Below are positions 1-5,173 of a stretch of DNA of 7,107 nucleotides, piece after piece. The stretch is from positions 1 to 7,107 of the forward strand of contig CAMEZU010000094.1 in assembly GCA_945947925.1 (NCBI GenBank), in the 5' to 3' direction. The first letter of the stretch is position 1, and each line of letters begins with the position of its first letter. Both the position numbers and the translations under genes were made by a program. This stretch comes from an uncultured Verrucomicrobiota bacterium. GTDB lineage: Bacteria > Verrucomicrobiota > Kiritimatiellia > RFP12 > UBA1067. The notes beneath the pieces were generated by a model. The model was not told the DNA's origin. It did no database searches and was given only the letters and a program-made list of their open reading frames with translations.

Positions 1-2410
1 TGCGAAGGATCCGCACTACCGGATCGTCCGCTTCGACCGCGTCCATCCCGAGGCGACCGGACATTCGATGATGGCGTGGAAGTTTCTTGAGGCGCAGGGC
101 GTGCCCTCGCTGGTCAGTGCTGTAACGCTTGATGCGACGGTGAAGACGGGTTTGGCGGAGAATGCGTCGCTTGAAGGCCTGACGTTCGCCGACGGGACGA
201 TTGCGTTCGACCTATGCGCGAATGCGTTGCCTTTTCCCGTCGCACCGGAGGCGAAGCCGTTTCTCAGCGAGTTCGCGGTCGAGGAAACGCTCAATCGCGA
301 GACACTGCAGGTGAAGGGTCTGACCGCAGGAGGCCATGAGCTTCGCATCGACGGCGAGCCTGTCGGCGTCTGGTCCGCGGAAGAACTCGCACAGGGCGTC
401 TCGCTCGGTTTCAACGAGAAGACGCGGCAGTCCCGTCAGGCGCAGGAGGTCTTCGCCTTGAGCTCCGCCTATCGCGACCGCGAGCAACGGCTTTGCAACG
501 AGCGCACCGCTCCCGACTACGCCGCGCGCCGCGCGGCCTTGCTGGCCGAGGAGCCGTCGATCCGCGCCGCGGCCCGACCGCGGTCGCACCGGTACGAGCT
601 GAAGGACTGCCGCAAGACCTTGACCGCGGCCGTTGCAACGACCGTCCTCCTGCCCTCGCCGTTTCTGGACAACCTGAAGCGCGAGCGGGCGGTGATGGAG
701 TCGCTCGACCCGATGAACCTCACGTGGACCTGTCGCGTGACGGCGGGTCTCGACGACGTCGGCAACACGAATGCGGTTCTGCGTCTCGGCGGCTGGGAGC
801 GACCAGACATGGAACTCCGGGGGCATACCCTCGGGCACTGGCTCTCGGGGATGGCTGTTTTAGGTGGAGGTGAAGGTGGAGGTGGAGAAAGTGCGGCAAT
901 GGCACGCGACAAGGCCGCAATCGCCGTCCATCAGCTGAAGCTCTGCCAGGAAGCGCTCGGGACGGGCTGGGTCGGGGCGTTCCCAGAGGCGGACATCGAC
1001 AAGATCATCGCCGGCATCCGTGTTTGGGCGCCCTGGTACGTGCAGCACAAGATCCTGCAGGGACTCCTCGACCAATACGAGCTCTGCGGCAACGAGGAGG
1101 CGCTCGAGGTGGCGAAGCGCTTCGGCGACTGGACGGCGCGGAAGGTGCTCGCGCTCACATCCGAGCAGGCGATGACGATGCGCAAGCGCGAGTTCGGTGG
1201 CATCGGGGAGTCGCTCCGCAACCTGGCGCGGATTACAGGTGAAACGAAATATGATCGCGCCGCGGAGGTCTTCGACGATCCGCGCGTCCTGGAGCCGCTC
1301 CGTGCGCATCGCGACTGCCTCAACGGACAGCACGCGAACACGTTCATCCCGAAGGTCATCGCCGCGTTGCGCGCTTACGAAAACCATGGCGACGCGGCCT
1401 CGCGCGATCTGGCGGAGTTCTTCTGGCGGACCGTGACGGAACACTACCTCTATGCGCCGGGCTGCGTGTCCACGAAAGAGGCGTTCCGCGGACCCGACCG
1501 TCAGGGGGCGAACCTGACGGGAGTCACCGGCGAGACGTGCTGCACCTATAATCTCCTCAAGCTCTCGCGGCAGCTCTTCGAGATCGAGCCGCGCGCGGCG
1601 ATCGCCGACTACCAGGAGCGGGCGCTGTGGAATCACATCCTCGCCCAGCCCGAACCGGTCGACGGACGCGTCACGTATTTCCTGCCGATGATGACGGGGG
1701 CCTACAAGCTGCAGAACCGCGGAAACGACTGCTTCTGGTGCTGCCAGGCTAGCGCGATGGAAAGCCACGTCAAGGTCGGAAGGCTGATCTATGCCGATGT
1801 CGGCGGGACGGTCTATGTGAACCAGTGGATTCCTTCGACGTTCGACAACGGCAGGCTGCAGTTGCGGCTTGAGACGGACTTCCCCAAATCGGAGAAGGCG
1901 ACGCTGCGCGTGATGCGCGGAAGCGGCACGGTGGCCGTGCGGAGACCGTGGTGGGCGGCCGAGGGCGCGCCCCGACGTGAGGACACGCAGGGGACTTCTT
2001 CCTATGACTGTCGGGATGTCACTGCGGGTGACGTGATCGAAATCGACCTCTCGTGCGGGCTGCGCGTGGAGGCGACGCCGGATCGTCCCGATCGTCAGGC
2101 GGTCTTCTACGGTCCGATTCTCCTGTCCGGACGGCTCGGCACCGAGGGACTGTCCCCGTGGGACATCAGGTCGCTCAATTATTTCGACCATGACTACAAG
2201 GTGCCGCCGCATCTGACGAAAGTCGCGCTGGAGCCGCTTGAGACCTGGACGCGGCTTCAGCCGCCGCCGCGGCACAAGAAGGTCTGGGACGACGCATCCT
2301 ATGAGGCCGAGCCCTACTGGGGCGAGCCGACTTTCCAGACGCCGTCGGGACGTGTCGTCTCCCCGCTCTGGTCCATCCACAACGAACGCTATGTGGTCTA
2401 TTGGAACTGA
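1..2410 (+). CDS. SGNH/GDSL hydrolase (C-terminal part) fused to GH146/GH127-like beta-L-arabinofuranosidase; 5' end outside window
   Basis: The frame is open from base 2, so the ATG at 68 is internal and the true start lies upstream. The first 22 residues contain FDRVHPEATGH, the Asp-x-x-His block of SGNH hydrolases (Asp codon 35-37, His codon 44-46). The C-terminal extension typical of bacterial SGNH esterases follows to about base 520. After a charged linker, a DUF1680 glycosidase starts near 650 (LPSPFLDN) and fills the rest. Counting Met68 as 1, visible motifs are GGWE 241-244, RGHTLGHWLS 251-260, HKILQGLLDQY 327-337, GQHANTFIPK 420-429, GETCCTYNLLKLSRQLF 488-504, FWCC 556-559 and a closing ERYVVYW. 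By analogy with characterised GH127, Glu471 is the likely acid/base, Cys558 or its neighbour the nucleophile, and Glu489, Cys491, Cys558 and Cys559 the zinc ligands. The TYN-LLKL and FWCC motifs favour GH146. Expected role: removing terminal beta-L-arabinofuranose while the SGNH part removes acyl groups; localisation cannot be judged without the N-terminus. A Gly-rich stretch at 265-274 replaces a normally conserved helix segment. Confidence 0.88.
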   Translation, partial: AKDPHYRIVRFDRVHPEATGHSMMAWKFLEAQGVPSLVSAVTLDATVKTGLAENASLEGLTFADGTIAFDLCANALPFPVAPEAKPFLSEFAVEETLNRETLQVKGLTAGGHELRIDGEPVGVWSAEELAQGVSLGFNEKTRQSRQAQEVFALSSAYRDREQRLCNERTAPDYAARRAALLAEEPSIRAAARPRSHRYELKDCRKTLTAAVATTVLLPSPFLDNLKRERAVMESLDPMNLTWTCRVTAGLDDVGNTNAVLRLGGWERPDMELRGHTLGHWLSGMAVLGGGEGGGGESAAMARDKAAIAVHQLKLCQEALGTGWVGAFPEADIDKIIAGIRVWAPWYVQHKILQGLLDQYELCGNEEALEVAKRFGDWTARKVLALTSEQAMTMRKREFGGIGESLRNLARITGETKYDRAAEVFDDPRVLEPLRAHRDCLNGQHANTFIPKVIAALRAYENHGDAASRDLAEFFWRTVTEHYLYAPGCVSTKEAFRGPDRQGANLTGVTGETCCTYNLLKLSRQLFEIEPRAAIADYQERALWNHILAQPEPVDGRVTYFLPMMTGAYKLQNRGNDCFWCCQASAMESHVKVGRLIYADVGGTVYVNQWIPSTFDNGRLQLRLETDFPKSEKATLRVMRGSGTVAVRRPWWAAEGAPRREDTQGTSSYDCRDVTAGDVIEIDLSCGLRVEATPDRPDRQAVFYGPILLSGRLGTEGLSPWDIRSLNYFDHDYKVPPHLTKVALEPLETWTRLQPPPRHKKVWDDASYEAEPYWGEPTFQTPSGRVVSPLWSIHNERYVVYWN
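863..886 (+). repeat. GGTGGA-type hexanucleotide repeat (four units) inside the GH146 domain
   Basis: Four tandem six-base units, three GGTGGA and one GGTGAA, encode a Gly-Gly/Gly-Glu run right after the GHTLGHWLSGMAV motif. The codons from about 857 to 892 (GTT, TTA, then GGT/GGA/GAA, AGT) end in A or T, whereas flanking codons nearly all end in G or C. This local change in codon use suggests inserted or expanded sequence rather than ancestral coding sequence. The reading frame is kept. Confidence 0.7.
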
Positions 2411-2417
2411 TGCATCT

Positions 2418-3896
2418 ATGAAACGCTTATCGGCTATCTTTCTTTTGCTGGCGGGCGCCGCCTTCGGTGCGGTGCCGGAGGAGGCCGTCTATCAGTGGGC
2501 GGCGGACGTGAAGGGTGTCGTGTCGAAGGAGACGAAGGCGGCTCCGCGGGCGTATCTGTGGCTTCCGCCCGCGACCGTGAAGGCGAAGGGACTCGTCCTC
2601 GCGCAGCACAACATGCTCGAGGAGCCGGTGTTCGCGCATCCCGCCTTTCGTGCGGAACTCGCGAAGGCCGACGTCGGCCTCGTCTGGATCACGCCGATGG
2701 TCATGCAGGCGTGGGACAAGCTGCCGGAGGAGGAGCTCGCGGCGATGGAGGCGGTCATTCGGGAACTCGGCGACAGGTCGGGACATCCCGAGCTGGGGAC
2801 TGTTCCCCTCGCGCCGTTCGGACACTCGGCGATGGCGGCATATCCGTACCTTTTCGCCGCGGCGCGTCCCGATCGGACCTTCTGCGCCGTGTCGCTCAAG
2901 GGCGAGTGGCCTGCGAAGGGACGTCCCTGCTGGGAAGCGGCTGTGGCGGCAGCAAAGGCCAGGGTGCCGATGCTCCTGGTGACGGGCGAATACGAGGACG
3001 GGTACAACCGGCGCGAGAAGGCGCATGATCTGATGAAGTTGGATCCTGCGGCGCCGTTCTCGATCTGGCTGGATGTCGGGGGCGGACACTTCGACTGGTC
3101 CGATGAGCTCTGTCAGGGGTTGGGCAAGTGGTTCGCCGGTATGGCTGCGATTTGGGAGAGGGGACGCCGTCCCCTCACGGGCGTTTCGCGCAACGGTTTC
3201 TGGTATCCGAACGAGAAGCTGGCGAAAATGGTGGCGGATTACGAGGCTCTGCCGCGCGGGAAGGGCAGGTTCACGGTCCTCGGCTATGAATACGAGGGAA
3301 AGACGCTCGAGCAGAATCCGAAGGCGCATCTCCAGGTCGTGTTCGGGACCAAAGACATGACGTTCGAGGTGCGGCCCGTCTTCACGTGGGACGTGCCGGA
3401 GGGCCGCCCCGAGACCTGGACGGGCCTCAAGGCGGGGTCGTCGAATCCACGTCCCGACATCGCCGAGGAGAAACGCATCGTCCTCCAGAAGATCCAGGGA
3501 CCGGTTGAGCATCTGGGCGGGAACACCTGGGCGGTCCGATACAACCGCTATGACCCACGCGGCTATCGCAGCCGAGAGGCGAGCTTCCAGATGGTCTATC
3601 CCGGATCGAAGGGCTTCAAGCGCAGCGTCCAGCAGGGACTCGTCCACATTCCCTGGCCGAAGCAGGAATTCAAGGACGGAGGAACGGTGTCCGTCAAGGC
3701 CAAGGATTTTCCGCGCGTCATTCCGTCGGGACACGGGGCCTACGTGCGTGAAGGTCCGGCCGTCGTCGAAGACGGGCGCATCGTCCTCAAGGATGTCCCG
3801 AAGCGCTTGAAGTCCCCGATTGACATCACGGTCGTGGCCTATGACCTCGCCCGCCGGGAGGCGCCGGTGAAGACGGTCTATCGCCTTATTCCGTAA
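2418..3896 (+). CDS. Secreted alpha/beta-hydrolase-fold esterase candidate with C-terminal beta-rich region
   Basis: The ATG at 2418 was chosen because it gives a classic signal peptide (MKRLSAIFLLLAGAAFG, cleavage near residue 17) and lies 7 bases after the previous stop. In-frame starts further upstream lie inside the preceding gene and add no plausible sequence. The product has 492 residues. Residues 20-245 look like an alpha/beta hydrolase: strand GLVLAQHN 58-65, nucleophile elbow APFGHSAMAAYP 132-143 with Ser137, a strand ending in VTGEYED 188-194 (possible acid Glu193 or Asp194), and GGGHFDWSDE 221-230 with His224 as candidate catalytic histidine. The elbow is G-H-S-A-M, without the usual final glycine. 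Residues 250-492 form a second region ending in an Ig-like segment (AYVREGPAVVEDG, then TVVAYDLAR). The layout resembles uncharacterised secreted hydrolases of polysaccharide-utilisation loci, from memory. Probable role: cleaving ester groups from a plant glycan outside the cytoplasm; the substrate is unknown. It has no strong ribosome binding site, so translational coupling to the upstream gene is likely. Confidence 0.78.
   Translation: MKRLSAIFLLLAGAAFGAVPEEAVYQWAADVKGVVSKETKAAPRAYLWLPPATVKAKGLVLAQHNMLEEPVFAHPAFRAELAKADVGLVWITPMVMQAWDKLPEEELAAMEAVIRELGDRSGHPELGTVPLAPFGHSAMAAYPYLFAAARPDRTFCAVSLKGEWPAKGRPCWEAAVAAAKARVPMLLVTGEYEDGYNRREKAHDLMKLDPAAPFSIWLDVGGGHFDWSDELCQGLGKWFAGMAAIWERGRRPLTGVSRNGFWYPNEKLAKMVADYEALPRGKGRFTVLGYEYEGKTLEQNPKAHLQVVFGTKDMTFEVRPVFTWDVPEGRPETWTGLKAGSSNPRPDIAEEKRIVLQKIQGPVEHLGGNTWAVRYNRYDPRGYRSREASFQMVYPGSKGFKRSVQQGLVHIPWPKQEFKDGGTVSVKAKDFPRVIPSGHGAYVREGPAVVEDGRIVLKDVPKRLKSPIDITVVAYDLARREAPVKTVYRLIP
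3158..3176. repeat. Perfect 19-base palindrome inside the hydrolase gene
   Basis: The sequence GAGGGGACGCCGTCCCCTC is a perfect inverted repeat around a central C, giving an 8-bp GC-rich stem with a three-base loop. It encodes ERGRRPL, exactly between the hydrolase domain and the C-terminal region (residues 247-253). Short GC palindromes of this style often belong to dispersed repetitive families (REP-like). That assignment is inference because only one copy is visible here. Confidence 0.6.
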
Positions 3897-3913
3897 AATC
3901 ACGGTGATGATTG

Positions 3914-3922
3914 TGATAGAAT
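3914..3922 (+). promoter_or_regulatory. Extended -10 promoter for the sensor gene, probable leaderless start
   Basis: TGATAGAAT reads as TG-N-TAGAAT, an extended -10 element one base from the consensus TATAAT hexamer. Seven bases after the hexamer ends comes the A of the ATG at 3929, which is where transcription would normally begin. No Shine-Dalgarno sequence fits between them. A recognisable -35 is absent, as is common with extended -10 promoters. Confidence 0.5.
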
Positions 3923-3928
3923 AGGTTC

Positions 3929-4627
3929 ATGACAGCTCTCGTACTGGCAGCGCTTCTTTTCACAACGGTCGACAAGCCGATGACACTTGACGGTGTCGTG
4001 ACGTTCCGTCGGGGATTCGATCCGTATTATTTCGTGGTCGATGACGAAGGTAAGGCCTGGCGCGTCTCCGAGACGAACAAGCCCGTGCGGGCGCATGTCG
4101 GTGATCGCGTGCGGATCTCGGGAATCCTGCCGAAGAACACGGCCCAGCATCGGCTTGAGAAGGCGACGGTTCACAAGATCGGCACCGGACCGGTCCCGCC
4201 TGTCCGCAACATGTCGGTTGACAATCTGTATGCGACGGCCCTTGGGGTGGACGATTGGTATGGCGCCGTGATGTCCGTGGAGGGCCCGGTGACGGATATC
4301 AACCGGCGCGAAACCTACACACAGGTGTTGATCGGAGAGAAGCACAAGAGCGTTCAGGTACCGATTCCCATCAACTGGGAGACGCCGTTGCCGGAGGGAC
4401 TGGTGCGCGGCGCGATCGTCCGCGTCAACGGCGTCGGGGTGCACAGTCCGGTTCGCGCCGAGACCGGCGATGAAGCCGTCGGAGTGGAGAACCTGAGCGT
4501 GCTGCCTGCGCATCTGGAGGATTTTCAGGTCATCAGCCTGCCGCCGTTCTGGACGCCGCGTCCGTGTCGAGCGGCGCGGAGGCCGTCGCCTGGTGCAAGG
4601 AGAAGGGCGCGCCCGATGTCGTCGTGA
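3929..4627 (+). CDS. Double OB-like sensor region of a histidine kinase, truncated before the membrane/kinase part
   Basis: The ORF encodes 232 residues. A short hydrophobic N-terminus (MTALVLAALLF) is followed by two similar beta-rich modules, about 18-86 (DGVVTFRRGFDPYYFVVDD, then VGDRVRISGIL) and 108-192 (YGAVMSVEGPV, then GAIVRVNGVGV). This pattern, closing in LEDFQVISLPPFWTP, is what I know from the periplasmic sensor part of histidine kinases in Verrucomicrobia-like and acidobacterial genomes. There, a transmembrane helix and the HisKA/HATPase core normally follow the FWTP-type motif. Here the last 22 residues are an Arg/Pro-rich tail that looks like out-of-frame reading of the response-regulator sequence. 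No transmembrane helix, phospho-acceptor His or ATP-binding motifs follow. The product, if made, would be a small exported or periplasmic protein unable to signal by phosphotransfer. It may be a pseudogene remnant or a recent deletion. An intact, unrelated OB-fold secreted protein is less likely. Confidence 0.62.
   Translation: MTALVLAALLFTTVDKPMTLDGVVTFRRGFDPYYFVVDDEGKAWRVSETNKPVRAHVGDRVRISGILPKNTAQHRLEKATVHKIGTGPVPPVRNMSVDNLYATALGVDDWYGAVMSVEGPVTDINRRETYTQVLIGEKHKSVQVPIPINWETPLPEGLVRGAIVRVNGVGVHSPVRAETGDEAVGVENLSVLPAHLEDFQVISLPPFWTPRPCRAARRPSPGARRRARPMSS
4543..4566. other. Deletion/fusion junction between sensor kinase and response regulator
   Basis: Around these bases the sequence makes family-like sense in two frames at once. 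It reads PPFWTPR in the sensor frame and AVLDAASVSSG, a receiver-domain second-strand type sequence, in the regulator frame. Upstream of it only the sensor frame is meaningful, and downstream only the regulator frame. That is what recombination at a short shared sequence would leave after removing the kinase core and the start of the next gene. The exact breakpoint cannot be fixed within the overlap. An assembly error would look the same. Confidence 0.5.
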
Positions 4628-5070
4628 GCGACATCCGCATGCCGGGTATGGACGGCTTCGAGACGCTGGCGAAACTGCAGCGCACGTATCCCGACGTCAG
4701 GATGCTCATGCTGGCGGGTATGCCGCTCAAGGTCGAGGAGGAGAAGGCGCGCGCGGCGAAGGCCTGCGGCTACCTGCCGAAGTTGATCGACTGGGAGCGG
4801 CTCGTCGCGGCGATCCGGCTCGCGGCGAAGAAGGGCGAGTTCATCGCCGAGAGTTTCGACGAAGTGAAGACGGGCCCCTTGAGTCCGCGCGAGACGGAGA
4901 TCGTCCGCTACATTTCGCAGGGCAAGACGCACGAGGAGATCGGCATCATCCTCGGCATCAGTTCCGAAACGGTTCGCAGCCACACGAAGTCCATCCAGCG
5001 CAAACTCGACTGCACCAACTCCGCCTCCGCCGTCACCCGTGCCTTCGAACTCGGCATTCTGCGCGCCTGA
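4564..5070 (+). CDS. NarL/LuxR-family response regulator, N-terminally truncated receiver domain
   Basis: From the GTG at 4564 the product has 168 residues. It reads VVVSDIRMPGMDGFETL at 19-35, with Asp23 as phospho-acceptor, then GYLPK with the conserved receiver Lys73, then a complete LuxR-type helix-turn-helix at 106-168 (LSPRETEIVRYISQGKTHEEIG, followed by ISSETVRSHTKSIQRKL). In normal members the phospho-acceptor lies near residue 54-57, so about 30 residues are gone, including the first strand and its acidic metal-binding pair. The switch Thr/Ser after the fourth strand also appears to be Ala (LMLAGMP). The frame stays open upstream to 4474 but has no ATG, GTG or TTG there, and no ribosome binding site precedes the GTG. 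Phosphorylation control is therefore probably lost, while the DNA-binding domain is intact and could still act if translated. It sits just upstream of the GH43-GH97 gene, its plausible original target. Confidence 0.72.
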   Translation: MSSGAEAVAWCKEKGAPDVVVSDIRMPGMDGFETLAKLQRTYPDVRMLMLAGMPLKVEEEKARAAKACGYLPKLIDWERLVAAIRLAAKKGEFIAESFDEVKTGPLSPRETEIVRYISQGKTHEEIGIILGISSETVRSHTKSIQRKLDCTNSASAVTRAFELGILRA

Positions 5071-5083
5071 GTCGTTTCCCCTT

Positions 5084-5116
5084 GGGGGTACCCGCCGCGT
5101 GTCCCCCTAAATAGGG
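5084..5116. promoter_or_regulatory. Palindrome cluster in the gap before the GH43-GH97 gene, possible operator
   Basis: GGGTACCC (5086-5093) is a perfect palindrome. CCCTAAATAGGG (5105-5116) is a 5-bp inverted repeat around AA. The second is centred about 42.5 bases before the transcription start predicted from the downstream -10, a position typical of activators that contact RNA polymerase over the -35 region. A NarL-type regulator such as the one just upstream would suit it, but binding is inference. The G5 run (5084-5088) and C5 run (5103-5107) could also pair, but no T-tract follows, so I do not call a terminator. Confidence 0.35.
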
Positions 5117-5137
5117 ATGGTGCGGGTTCTTTGCTTC

Positions 5138-5146
5138 TGGTAGACT
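5138..5146 (+). promoter_or_regulatory. Extended -10 promoter of the GH43-GH97 gene
   Basis: TGGTAGACT matches TG-N-TAGACT and resembles the TG-N-TAGAAT before the sensor gene. Transcription would start near the A at 5153, giving a leader of about 21 bases. No good -35 hexamer stands at the right distance, so an activator may be needed. Confidence 0.5.
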
Positions 5147-5157
5147 GTTGCCAGTTT

Positions 5158-5165
5158 GAAAGGAG
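5158..5165 (+). promoter_or_regulatory. Strong ribosome binding site (GAAAGGAG)
   Basis: GAAAGGAG lies 8 bases before the ATG at 5174 and fixes that start. It is the only strong Shine-Dalgarno sequence before a gene in this window; the hydrolase, sensor and regulator starts lack one. Confidence 0.75.
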
Positions 5166-5173
5166 TCCCTTTG

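Noticed and set aside
1970..1993. Nested hairpin (CCCC, CGTG, AGGA, CACG, GGGG) inside the GH146 C-terminal region
   Set aside because: The two 4-bp stems are interrupted by mismatches; in GC-rich coding DNA this is expected by chance.
860..2380. Long minus-strand ORF (506 codons) opposite the GH146 domain
   Set aside because: It is Arg/Pro/His-rich low-information sequence antisense to a strongly motif-supported gene; a usual shadow in GC-rich DNA.
2238..2417. Upstream start for the alpha/beta hydrolase gene
   Set aside because: The extra 60 residues are Arg-rich out-of-frame reading of the GH146 C-terminus; ATG 2418 gives a clean signal peptide.
2778..2808. Two adjacent short palindromes (TCGGGA-CA-TCCCGA and GGGGA-CTGT-TCCCC) before the catalytic serine of the hydrolase
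   Set aside because: The encoded residues fit the hydrolase family without any insertion, so these look like chance pairing.
2427..3902. Long minus-strand ORF (491 codons) opposite the alpha/beta hydrolase
   Set aside because: Same Arg-rich composition, no recognisable domain, and it fully overlaps a gene with a signal peptide and catalytic motifs.
3891..3904. CCGT/ACGG hairpin at the hydrolase stop codon as terminator
   Set aside because: The stem is only 4 bp and no T-tract follows.
4520..4566. Programmed -1 frameshift joining sensor and regulator into one protein
   Set aside because: The frame relation would allow it, but there is no convincing slippery heptamer, and the fused product would still lack the kinase core and the receiver's first strand.
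5084..5107. Intrinsic terminator after the response regulator (G5 run pairing with C5 run)
   Set aside because: Only a 5-bp stem with a 14-base loop and no following T-tract.
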